A stretch of DNA of 6,157 nucleotides from Clostridia bacterium (GCA_017420845.1 JAFQOC010000440.1:1-6157); one strand, 5' to 3'. Positions 1-5,949 are shown, numbered from the stretch's first letter. Translations and numbers: made by a program. The notes: generated by a model from the sequence alone, not told the origin.

Positions 1-591
1 CAGCACCCACAGCGCAGGGAGAGGTGCCCCCAGCGCGGTGAAAATACGGTCCAGAGCGGGGCAGAGAGCCACGAGGAGCATGACGGTGAAGACCAGATAC
101 AGGATCCCCGCCACGAAGCCCACAAGAGCCCCGACCGCCATAAGTGCCCCCGTGGCGGGCGGCATGTCGGTTATCTCGCTCCCCGTCCAGGCACCTAACA
201 GCAGGAAGAAAGCGATGGCTCCTTCTGCGATGCAGAGCAGCCATCCCACCGAGGCGGTGGCTCCCGCCGCACCGCTGCCGATCCCATAGCCCAGTATGCG
301 GCGGCGGAGAAGCGAGGGTGTGTAGAAGGGACGGGCGCGGTCAGCCTCGGTTGTCAGACGGTTGTCGGTGTACACGTCGGCCAGAAGCCCTATGAGATAC
401 AGATTCGCGAAGGGCACCCACGCCTGCCAAACCCGCCCGATGCCCGTGGCACGGGAGAGAACCGTCAGCGCGACACCCAGAAACACGTAGCAGGCCACAG
501 CGGACAGGGAGGGAAGCAGTTTACCGAACAGCATCTCAAAAACACCGCCCTCGGTCATACGGTTGATGAAGGACTCTAACAGCTCAGACAT
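1..591 (-). CDS. Multi-pass membrane protein of unknown function, C-terminus cut by window edge
   Basis: This frame is open from an ATG at 591 to the window edge, giving 197 codons with no stop, so the C-terminus lies outside. The start is set by an AAAGGAG ribosome binding site about six bases upstream. Hydrophobic segments at roughly residues 26-46, 116-136 and 147-180 (the last long enough for two passes) indicate an integral membrane protein. Residues 51-68 contain GIGRVWQAWVPFANLYLIG; a tryptophan-rich W-x-AW-P-x-x-NLYLIG stretch of this kind recurs, from memory, in uncharacterised Firmicutes multi-pass proteins. Residues 75-100 form a charged, arginine-rich loop. The gene starts 20 bases after the stop of the metal exporter gene, so the two are probably co-transcribed. 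No catalytic motif is visible and no function can be assigned. That it is a real gene is well supported by the ribosome binding site, spacing and composition. Confidence 0.8.
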   Translation of the reverse strand, partial: MSELLESFINRMTEGGVFEMLFGKLLPSLSAVACYVFLGVALTVLSRATGIGRVWQAWVPFANLYLIGLLADVYTDNRLTTEADRARPFYTPSLLRRRILGYGIGSGAAGATASVGWLLCIAEGAIAFFLLLGAWTGSEITDMPPATGALMAVGALVGFVAGILYLVFTVMLLVALCPALDRIFTALGAPLPALWVL

Positions 592-611
592 AAAAGCTCC
601 TTTCAGAGGGA

Positions 612-1778
612 TCACACCCGATCCACCGTAATGACGGCAAACAGGTGCCGGTTCCCCTCGTGTATGGCATCTGCCACCCGACTGCGCAGGTCGGCGTCGG
701 TCACGGCCAGCTCAAAGGGAGCGGCGATATCGAAAATCAGGTTGGTGTGGGTGTCTCCGGGGACGATACGGAAGTCGTGGATCATGAGGCGGTCGTCCAC
801 TCCCTTGGCGATGATCTCGGCGTAGGCCTTCAGCTCGCTCACACGGGGATCGCGGATGGCCACGGGATCCATGTGGACGGTGGCCTCAATGCCGCACTCC
901 ACCCGCAGTCTGCGCTCGATGAGGTCGGCCATATCGTGGGAGGCGTAGATGTCGGCGTCTCCGTCCACCTCCACGTGGAGGGAGGCCATGACCCGCCCGG
1001 GGCCGTAGTTGTGGACCACCAGATCGTGGAGGCCGATGGCACCCTGATCCTCGAACTCCTTGACCATAGCCTCGATCTGGGCCACGGTCTCCTCCGAGGG
1101 CTGCTCCCCCAGGATGGAATTTTTGGTGTCGATGAGGATCTTGACCCCTGCCCAGAGAATGAGCAGAGCCACCAGAATACCCATGTAGGCGTCGGGGTCA
1201 AAGCCCGTGAGCTTGTAGATAAGGGTCGCCACCAACACCGCAAAGGTGGCTCCAGCGTCGGAAAGGGAATCGGCGGCGGTGGCCCGCATGACCGAGGAGT
1301 CGATCCTCCCTGCGATCTTGCGGTTGAAGATGCAGAGCCAGAGCTTGACCAGCACCGACACGCCGAGGACGATGACCGACAGCCAGCTGAACACCGTCTC
1401 GGCGGGGTGGAATATCTTGTCCACCGAGCCCGTGAGCAGCTCCCAGCCCACCAGCAGGATGAGGAAGGAGACGATCATGGAGGTGACGTACTCGATGCGG
1501 GCGTGGCCGAAGGGGTGGTCGCGGTCGGCGGGCTTGGCGGCCATCTTGAAGGTAACCAGGGAAATGATCTGACTGCCCGCGTCGGAGAGGTTGTTGATGG
1601 CGTCGGCCTGAATGGAGATGGCGCCGAAAAGCAGACCCACGGTGAATTTCCCCGCGGCCAGCAAAAGGTTCAGGATGATGCCTACCGTGGAGACCAGGGT
1701 GCCGTAGGCGCGGCGGACGGCGGGGGAGCCCGTGTCGCGGGGGGATTTGATGAAGAGCTTGATGAGAAGGTTTGTCAT
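612..1778 (-). CDS. Cation diffusion facilitator (CDF) family metal exporter, possibly manganese-type
   Basis: This 388-residue protein is a CDF transporter, which exports divalent metal from the cytoplasm in exchange for protons and works as a dimer in the membrane. About six membrane segments fall near residues 26-50, 52-78, 98-116, 128-150, 163-190 and 196-217. Family marks are ADAINNLSDAGS (58-69) in segment 2, DHPFGH (87-92), and ADSLSDAG (169-176) in segment 5. Aligned by eye with E. coli YiiP (D45/D49, H153/D157), the metal site here is N62, D66, D170 and D174. The lack of the zinc-type histidine fits manganese or broad specificity better than zinc, but this is inference. The cytoplasmic part is long: residues about 249-305 and 332-388 look like two copies of the ferredoxin-like C-terminal domain, both starting with a hydrophobic-HD motif (251-252, 334-335). 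AGGAAAGG lies seven bases before the ATG. It sits 23 bases downstream of the unknown gene and 20 upstream of the membrane protein gene. Confidence 0.95.
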   Translation of the reverse strand: MTNLLIKLFIKSPRDTGSPAVRRAYGTLVSTVGIILNLLLAAGKFTVGLLFGAISIQADAINNLSDAGSQIISLVTFKMAAKPADRDHPFGHARIEYVTSMIVSFLILLVGWELLTGSVDKIFHPAETVFSWLSVIVLGVSVLVKLWLCIFNRKIAGRIDSSVMRATAADSLSDAGATFAVLVATLIYKLTGFDPDAYMGILVALLILWAGVKILIDTKNSILGEQPSEETVAQIEAMVKEFEDQGAIGLHDLVVHNYGPGRVMASLHVEVDGDADIYASHDMADLIERRLRVECGIEATVHMDPVAIRDPRVSELKAYAEIIAKGVDDRLMIHDFRIVPGDTHTNLIFDIAAPFELAVTDADLRSRVADAIHEGNRHLFAVITVDRV

Positions 1779-1801
1779 GGGGGTGCCTTTCCTGTGGGGG
1801 A

Positions 1802-2953
1802 TCAGTCGAGATCGTAGTCGGATTCGTCTATGAGATTGGCGGCAATCATATCCTCGGGGAGACCGTACGCCCGCATATCCTGTTCGGATTGATTATGTTC
1901 GCGGATATAATCTCTCTTGGAGCCTGCGCGCGACCAAACGCGCCAACCGCACTGCCCTTGATCAAAATTGGAAAGAGGAGCGAAGATCACGGTAATATCC
2001 AGGAACTTGCGCTTGTTGCCCTTAGGGACGTAGCGGATGCCGAAGAAACGGGCAAATTCCTTTTTCATTTTGACCTGCGGGGGCAGACTGTCGGACACGG
2101 CGGGGGGAATGGGGAAATTCTCATCCTCCCAGCAGTAGACCCACAGGTTTTCTATCCATTCACGCTTTTCAAAGGTAATGGGGATGCTGACGGATTGCCC
2201 TCGGTTGTCGGTGTAGAAGAACTCGGCGTCGTCAATGGTGATCTCCTCGGATGCCACGTAATCTCCCGTGAACAGGACGCAGATGCCCTTGGAGGCTGCT
2301 CCCTGATTCAGTACGGAGCAGGCGGCACGCTTTCCGGGTTCGCAGGGTTTGAGGTCGTACATGGGTATGGTCAGCTTGGTGGGAGGAACGACGGCCTTGA
2401 CGGGGGCGGAAAAGTACAGCACCGCCGTAGCCTCGGGCAGATCGTACCCCGCGCATTGCCCCGCGGGGATGCCCAGATCCTCCTGCGCTTCAAGGAGAAA
2501 GTCCTCGGCGCAAACGTAGCTTTTTCCTGCCGCTGTCTTGAAACGGGCGTGATCCGCCACGTGCCCCTTCCATCCCGCTACGTTACTGCGTCGGGGCTTT
2601 TTGATCTCGGGGGTATCTCCGATATTGAGCCACAGATCAAAGTCCTTTTCCGAGTTCAGCAGATTGAGGAACAGGTAATCGCTGTCAAAGCAAGCCACGC
2701 TCAGAACGTCGGCTCCGCAATTCTCCGAGACCTTGGGGGCGAGGTCGAGGATGTCGGTGTGGGTAAAGGCGTCGCTGCAGACCGATACCCAATCGCTGTT
2801 TTCGGGGGCGTACAGGGAAACGGTCACGTCGGCCGAATCGGGATCGGCAGGGGTATATCCCATTCCGCCGAAATACTCGGTCAAAAAGACAGAAATGCTC
2901 CCTTCAGCAGCATCGTTTTTTCTTATGTGAAGATTGGCAAAGTATGCGCCCAT
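1802..2953 (-). CDS. Conserved-looking hypothetical protein, 383 residues, soluble
   Basis: I do not recognise this protein. The ATG at 2953 is preceded by AAGGAG with a seven-base spacer, so the start is secure. There is no signal peptide and no membrane segment, so it should be cytoplasmic. The N-terminal part (about 1-115) looks like one globular alpha/beta domain, with MGAYFANLHIRK at the start, SDWVSVCSDAF (53-63) and the hydrophobic stretch CFDSDYLFLNLLN (88-100). The middle (about 165-270) is rich in short beta-type segments. The C-terminal part (about 290-383) has a basic stretch, KKEFARFFGIRYVPKGNKRK (297-316), and an acidic tail ending DESDYDLD. Cysteines are scattered without a paired metal-binding pattern. 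It lies between comM (61 bases upstream) and the CDF exporter (23 bases downstream) and is probably co-transcribed with both. No function is proposed. Confidence 0.88.
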   Translation of the reverse strand: MGAYFANLHIRKNDAAEGSISVFLTEYFGGMGYTPADPDSADVTVSLYAPENSDWVSVCSDAFTHTDILDLAPKVSENCGADVLSVACFDSDYLFLNLLNSEKDFDLWLNIGDTPEIKKPRRSNVAGWKGHVADHARFKTAAGKSYVCAEDFLLEAQEDLGIPAGQCAGYDLPEATAVLYFSAPVKAVVPPTKLTIPMYDLKPCEPGKRAACSVLNQGAASKGICVLFTGDYVASEEITIDDAEFFYTDNRGQSVSIPITFEKREWIENLWVYCWEDENFPIPPAVSDSLPPQVKMKKEFARFFGIRYVPKGNKRKFLDITVIFAPLSNFDQGQCGWRVWSRAGSKRDYIREHNQSEQDMRAYGLPEDMIAANLIDESDYDLD

Positions 2954-3014
2954 AGTGATGCTCCTTACATTTTCAAATTCATCTGCCCTTTCGGTTTGAG
3001 CAGAGGGCTGTAGA

Positions 3015-4592
3015 TTACTCCCCCCAATATTTCCTGTCCAGAGACCTCAGTTGAATGGCCTCCGCGATATGCTCCGCCCCGATCACTCTGGACTTCGCCA
3101 GATCGGCAATGGTGCGGGCGACCCGCAGAATGCGGTCGTGGCCTCTTGCCGACAGCCCCAGGGTGTCAAAGGCGGTTCGGAGAAGCTGACCGGCCTCCTC
3201 GGTCATGATACAGTAACGGCGGATGGAGGCGGGGTCCAGCTGGGCGTTGCAATGGAGGGGCTTTTCGGCGGGAGAGTGCTCGTAGCCATGCGCCTCGTCC
3301 TCGGCCTTCATGCGCTCACGGGCGAAGGCGCGGGCCTCGCAGACCCGCCTGCGGACGTCGGCAGAGCGCTCCACCGTGGGGCTGTCCTTGGCGGTCAGCT
3401 CGTCGTAGGACACCGAGGGCAGCTCGATCTGAATGTCGATGCGGTCCAGCATGGGGCCGCTGATGCGGGACATGTAGCGGCGGACATCCTCCGGCTTGCA
3501 GGTGCACTTGCGGGTGGGATCCCCGAAGTAGCCGCACCGGCAGGGGTTCATGGCCGCCACCATCATGAAGGAGCAGGGGAAGGTCACCCGCCCGTTGGCT
3601 CTGGTAATGGTGACCTTTCCGTCCTCAATGGGTTGGCGCAGGCCGTCGGTGACTTGCTTGGGAAACTCGGGCAGCTCGTCAAGGAACAGCACGCCGTTGT
3701 GAGCCAGGGAGACCTCACCGGGCAGAGGGTTGGCACCGCCGCCCACCAGGCTTACGGGGGACATGGTGTGGTGAGGGGAGCGGAAGGGACGGCGGCGGAG
3801 AAGGGAAGTACCCTCGGGCAGGGTCCCCGACACCGAGTGGACCTTGGTGGTCTCGATGGACTCCTCAAAGGTCAGGGGCGGCAGAATGGTGGGAAGCCGC
3901 TTGGCCAGCATGGACTTGCCCGTGCCGGGAGGGCCTATGAGCATGATGTTATGCCCCCCGGCGGCGGCGATCTCCATGGCCCGTTTGGCCAGGGTCTGTC
4001 CCCGCACGTCGGAAAAATCCACGTCGTAGATCTCGGCGGCCGAGGCGGCGGTGGTACGGGATACGGGGGTCAGCACCCGACGGCCGTTCAGATGGTCAAT
4101 GAGGGCGCGCATATTCTGAACGCCGTAGACCGAAATGCCCTCCACGGCGGCGGCCTCGGCGGCGTTTTCCATAGAAGTGTAGAACTCGGTCATGCCTGCG
4201 TCACGGGCAGCCACGCACATGGACAGGGTTCCGCGGACAGGGCGGAAGTCTCCCGACAGGGACAGCTCCCCTACGAAGCACTTGTCCTTGAAGGACACGG
4301 CGGAGCGGATGACACCCACCGCCGACAGAATGCCCGTGAGGATGGCGGCGTCAAAGCCCGAGCCCTCCTTGCGGCGGTCGGCAGGGGCCAGATTGATGAG
4401 CAGGGAGCAATCGGGAAAGGGATAGCCCGTATTCTCGCAGGCGGTGCGGACACGCTCCTTGGCCTCCTTGACGGCGGCGTCGGGCAGACCCACCACCTCA
4501 AAATAGTCCAGACGGTTCTGGGCGTTCACCTCTACCGTCACGGGAAAGCCGTCGATGCCGAAAAGCCCCGCGCTGTACACCGTTGAAAGCAT
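3015..4592 (-). CDS. comM: ComM/YifB family Mg-chelatase-like AAA+ ATPase
   Basis: A complete 525-residue member of the YifB/ComM family, close to the usual length of about 500. The N-terminal Lon-protease-like (ChlI) domain covers about 1-170, with FEVVGLPDAAVKEAKERVR at 31-49. The AAA+ Mg-chelatase domain follows: VRGQ at 196-199, Walker A GPPGTGKS at 220-227, RPFRSPHHTMS at 268-278, Walker B VLFLDELPEF at 301-310, and MLDRIDIQIELP at 381-392. Four cysteines (351, 353, 363, 365) form a C-x-C...C-x-C cluster typical of the family and possibly zinc-binding. The helical C-terminal domain runs from about 410 to the end. In naturally transformable Gram-negative bacteria ComM is a hexameric helicase that promotes branch migration during DNA integration; its role in Clostridia is unproven. 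AAGGAGG stands eight bases before the ATG. It is the first gene of the leftward cluster and has a probable promoter at 4656-4684. Confidence 0.97.
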   Translation of the reverse strand: MLSTVYSAGLFGIDGFPVTVEVNAQNRLDYFEVVGLPDAAVKEAKERVRTACENTGYPFPDCSLLINLAPADRRKEGSGFDAAILTGILSAVGVIRSAVSFKDKCFVGELSLSGDFRPVRGTLSMCVAARDAGMTEFYTSMENAAEAAAVEGISVYGVQNMRALIDHLNGRRVLTPVSRTTAASAAEIYDVDFSDVRGQTLAKRAMEIAAAGGHNIMLIGPPGTGKSMLAKRLPTILPPLTFEESIETTKVHSVSGTLPEGTSLLRRRPFRSPHHTMSPVSLVGGGANPLPGEVSLAHNGVLFLDELPEFPKQVTDGLRQPIEDGKVTITRANGRVTFPCSFMMVAAMNPCRCGYFGDPTRKCTCKPEDVRRYMSRISGPMLDRIDIQIELPSVSYDELTAKDSPTVERSADVRRRVCEARAFARERMKAEDEAHGYEHSPAEKPLHCNAQLDPASIRRYCIMTEEAGQLLRTAFDTLGLSARGHDRILRVARTIADLAKSRVIGAEHIAEAIQLRSLDRKYWGE

Positions 4593-4612
4593 GCGCTGTT
4601 CCTCCTTACGTG

Positions 4613-4642
4613 GCCGGGGGAGGGATTTGTCCGTTCCCCGGC
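4613..4642 (-). promoter_or_regulatory. GC-rich hairpin in the comM leader RNA
   Basis: On the minus strand, GCCGGGG (4642-4636) and CCCCGGC (4619-4613) form a perfect seven-base-pair stem with a 16-base loop. It lies in the presumed untranslated leader, and its 3' foot is only five bases upstream of the AAGGAGG ribosome binding site (4607-4601). No T-run follows, so it is not an intrinsic terminator. It could affect translation or RNA stability, but it could also be chance in GC-rich sequence. Confidence 0.4.
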
Positions 4643-4655
4643 TGTTTCTGCTTCC

Positions 4656-4684
4656 ATTTTACCATAAAAGTCACCGAAATACAA
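4656..4684 (-). promoter_or_regulatory. Probable sigma-A promoter for comM and the downstream cluster
   Basis: Read on the minus strand, TAAAAT (4661-4656) matches the -10 consensus at five of six bases and is preceded by TGG, making an extended -10. Seventeen bases further upstream is TTGTAT (4684-4679), a weak -35 with three matches. Transcription would start near 4649, leaving a leader of about 57 bases before the comM ATG. This is the best leftward promoter I could find in the gap between the divergent genes. Confidence 0.6.
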
Positions 4685-4837
4685 GTGGTCCGAGGGAATT
4701 TTACCCGATTTTCCGCCCGACGGAAGGGGAGGGCCGGATTTTGAAAAATACCTCACAAAAAGGAAGGGCGGAAACAGGGCACTTTTCACAAAAAGCGAGG
4801 AATAACAAAAATTTTACAAACTCGAGGGGGAAATCCC
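4685..4837. other. Intergenic stretch between the divergent promoters, no gene seen
   Basis: This stretch separates the leftward comM promoter from the rightward lipoprotein promoter. It is rich in A-runs and purines on the plus strand and has no convincing start codon with a ribosome binding site. The only structure noted is a short dyad, TTCCG-5-CGGAA (4711-4725), five base pairs long and too short to mean much on its own. Regulatory sites could be present but none is recognised. Confidence 0.5.
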
Positions 4838-4866
4838 TTGACAACTTGACGGGAATGAGTTATAAT
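4838..4866 (+). promoter_or_regulatory. Perfect-consensus sigma-A promoter of the lipoprotein gene
   Basis: TTGACA (4838-4843) and TATAAT (4861-4866) are both exact consensus hexamers, separated by the optimal 17 bases. Transcription should start near 4873, giving a leader of about 33 bases. The region just upstream (4801-4820) is A/T-rich and could act as an UP element. Strong constitutive expression of the downstream gene is the natural reading. Confidence 0.95.
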
Positions 4867-4891
4867 ATGGACATTGATTACTGTAATCTGC

Positions 4892-4896
4892 GGAGG
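4892..4896 (+). promoter_or_regulatory. Ribosome binding site fixing the lipoprotein start
   Basis: GGAGG stands nine bases before the ATG at 4906. It decides the start: the same frame is open much further upstream, with other ATGs at 4855 and 4867, but those lie within or just after the promoter and lack a ribosome binding site. Only the start at 4906 gives a clean lipoprotein signal peptide. Confidence 0.9.
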
Positions 4897-4905
4897 TATC
4901 CATTC

Positions 4906-5649
4906 ATGAAAAAGTATCTGGCTATCGCTATGGCCGCACTGCTCCTGGCATTCTCTCTTGTTTCCTGCGTTGGCAAGACCGGCGATGGAATCGGTGATTA
5001 CACCCCCGAGGTGGACTATCTGGTTACCGACCAGGGCACCTTCTATTTTGAGGAGGCCGAGGGCGAGACCGCTATTCTTGTAAATTACGTCGGTAAGGCC
5101 ACCAAGGACGACCACGTTGTCATCCCCGCCACCTTTAACGACCGTACCGTGACTACCATCGGCAAGGAGTGCTTCAGCGGCCTTGCTTCGGTTGTCGGCG
5201 TGGAGATCCCCGCCACTGTGACAAAGATCGATTACCAGGCATTCGCCGGCTGCACCGAGCTGACCGAGGTGGTCCTGCCCGACGGTCTCCTGGAGATTGG
5301 CAAGGAGGCCTTCGCCAACTGCACCTCTCTCACCTCCGTCTCCTTCGGCAAGTCCCTGGAGGCTGTGGACGCATACGCCTTCTGGAAGTGCGGCAGCCTG
5401 ACCACCCTCTCCTTCCCCGCTACCCTGAAGACCATCGGTGACGGTGCGTTCTGGATGTGCAGCGGTCTGACCGCCGTTGAGCTTCCCGCCACCATGGAGA
5501 AGATCGGCGAGCTGGCCTTCTACCATTGCTACAACCTGAAGGACGTGGCTCTCCCCGAGGGCGCCGAGATCGGCGACTACGTCTTCGCTGTGGATGAGAA
5601 GGATACCGGCGTTGCGACCGAGGAGCCCACCGCCGAGCCCGAGGCATAA
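4906..5649 (+). CDS. Secreted BspA-like leucine-rich-repeat (LRR_5) lipoprotein
   Basis: The protein has 247 residues. Residues 1-21 are a lipoprotein signal peptide: MKK, a hydrophobic core, then the lipobox LVSC with C21 as the lipidated residue, so it should be anchored to the outer face of the membrane. A short linker and a beta-rich region (36-81) come before six consecutive 23-residue repeats (82-104, 105-127, 128-150, 151-173, 174-196, 197-219), with part of a seventh to about 227. The consensus is roughly L-x-x-I-G-x-x-A-F-x-x-C-x-x-L-T-x-V-x-L-P-A-T, the LRR_5 pattern of Bacteroides/Treponema BspA-type proteins, known in binding and adhesion. The tail (230-247) is acidic and rich in T, E and P. 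It is a single-gene unit with its own consensus promoter and terminator. Its ligand is unknown; no cell-wall anchor or enzyme domain is attached. Confidence 0.95.
   Translation: MKKYLAIAMAALLLAFSLVSCVGKTGDGIGDYTPEVDYLVTDQGTFYFEEAEGETAILVNYVGKATKDDHVVIPATFNDRTVTTIGKECFSGLASVVGVEIPATVTKIDYQAFAGCTELTEVVLPDGLLEIGKEAFANCTSLTSVSFGKSLEAVDAYAFWKCGSLTTLSFPATLKTIGDGAFWMCSGLTAVELPATMEKIGELAFYHCYNLKDVALPEGAEIGDYVFAVDEKDTGVATEEPTAEPEA
5149..5562 (+). repeat. Six in-frame 69-base leucine-rich-repeat units
   Basis: This is the coding stretch for the six 23-residue repeats of the lipoprotein. The spacing is exact, with no insertion or deletion in any unit. The A-F-x-x-C core is kept from unit 2 to unit 6; unit 1 has C-F-S-G instead. 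DNA identity between units is only moderate, so the duplication is old or selection acts on the protein pattern. Confidence 0.85.
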
Positions 5650-5669
5650 GCTACATATTCCCTGTATCT

Positions 5670-5701
5670 ATCCCCGACACGCCCGTGTCGGGGATTTTTT
5701 T
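5670..5701 (+). terminator. Strong intrinsic terminator of the lipoprotein gene
   Basis: CCCCGACAC (5672-5680) and GTGTCGGGG (5685-5693) form a perfect nine-base-pair stem with a GCCC loop. Two A/T pairs (5670-5671 with 5694-5695) can extend it, and a run of seven T follows (5695-5701). It begins 20 bases after the stop codon and separates this gene from the sigma factor gene. Confidence 0.95.
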
Positions 5702-5765
5702 GAGGGGTGAAGGCGATTATGTCGATGCTTCAAATTGCAGTTTTTCGGTGAGATACAAGATACGC

Positions 5766-5781
5766 GCCGAGCAAGCTCGGC
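5766..5781. repeat. GC-rich palindrome inside the heptamer element
   Basis: GCCGAGC-AA-GCTCGGC is a perfect seven-base-pair palindrome with a two-base centre, set in the left arm of the larger element. It has no counterpart in the right arm, so in the full fold it would stick out as a side hairpin. Its GC-rich makeup contrasts with the AT-rich heptamers around it. Confidence 0.8.
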
Positions 5782-5782
5782 C

Positions 5783-5849
5783 GATACAAGATACAAGATA
5801 AAAAACGTGCGTCGCCGTAAGAGTTTTTGCATATCTTGTATCTCGTATC
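5783..5849. repeat. Central long hairpin of the heptamer element
   Basis: The left arm GATACAAGATACAAGATA (5783-5800) pairs with 5832-5849 at 17 of 18 positions. After a three-base bulge (5829-5831) the stem continues as AAAAAC (5801-5806) with GTTTTT (5823-5828), closing a 16-base loop (5807-5822). No T-run follows the stem, so a terminator role is unlikely. Confidence 0.75.
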
Positions 5850-5903
5850 TTGTATCTTTGTATCTTCGCCAAGCCCCAATTTGAAGGTTGCCGAATCGTT
5901 AGT

Positions 5904-5916
5904 CGAAAATTTTTCG
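5904..5916. repeat. Short A/T dyad upstream of the sigma factor gene
   Basis: CGAAAA-T-TTTTCG is a perfect six-base dyad about a single T. It shares its CGAAAA word with the larger dyad 5 bases further on. It may be half of a paired operator or a chance product of the A/T-rich stretch. Confidence 0.4.
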
Positions 5917-5920
5917 CAAA

Positions 5921-5949
5921 TTTCCGAAAAAATTCCATTTTTTCGGAAA
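5921..5949. promoter_or_regulatory. Perfect 12-base inverted repeat before the sigma factor gene
   Basis: TTTCCGAAAAAA (5921-5932) and TTTTTTCGGAAA (5938-5949) are exact reverse complements around the five-base centre TTCCA. The dyad ends 56 bases before the ATG at 6006. Such a long perfect dyad could be an operator for a DNA-binding regulator or an RNA hairpin. As a terminator it is weak: its T-run sits inside the stem and only CCG/CGG gives GC pairs. I could not identify a convincing promoter between it and the gene; the CATATA at 5971-5976 has no good -35. Confidence 0.6.

Larger units (their letters stand above)
5728..5886. repeat. Nested inverted-repeat element built of GATACAA heptamers (MITE-like or REP-like)
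   Basis: The ends are a perfect 10-base inverted repeat: CTTCAAATTG (5728-5737) and CAATTTGAAG (5877-5886). Inside, the heptamer GATACAA occurs three times on the plus strand (5752, 5783, 5790) and three times as TTGTATC on the other side (5836, 5850, 5858). The arms pair in order: 5747-5750 with 5867-5870 (one G-T pair), 5751-5758 with 5858-5865, and 5783-5800 with 5832-5849. The whole can therefore fold into one long imperfect cruciform or hairpin. It has no start codon with a ribosome binding site and codes for nothing credible. The boundaries are the visible symmetry limits; no target-site duplication was found. Confidence 0.75.

Noticed and set aside
645..1817. Long plus-strand open frame opposite the CDF gene
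   Set aside because: Its product is rich in G, H, V and D in a pattern typical of the antisense of a GC-rich gene; the minus strand carries the clear CDF motifs and a ribosome binding site.
1772..3013. Plus-strand open frame of 413 codons opposite the unknown protein gene
   Set aside because: It begins with TTG, overlaps the CDF start and has no ribosome binding site. The minus-strand frame has AAGGAG, an ATG and operon-like spacing.
2954..3014. Terminator between comM and the unknown gene
   Set aside because: Only a five-base GCCCT/AGGGC stem with a long loop and no T-run is present, so read-through is more likely.
3051..4586. Long open frame of 511 codons on the plus strand opposite comM
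   Set aside because: It is the antisense shadow of the unmistakable comM gene. It is low-complexity (G, H, A-rich), has no ribosome binding site and matches no family.
4555..4905. A 117-codon upstream extension of the lipoprotein frame
   Set aside because: It would overlap comM and both promoters. The consensus promoter, the GGAGG site and the signal peptide all place the true start at 4906.
5728..5886. CRISPR array
   Set aside because: The repeats are only seven bases long, lie on both strands and have no uniform unique spacers.
5717..5938. Small minus-strand open frame of 73 codons across the heptamer element
   Set aside because: It arises from the GATACAA repeats and A/T dyads, has no credible ribosome binding site, and its repetitive product follows from the inverted repeats.
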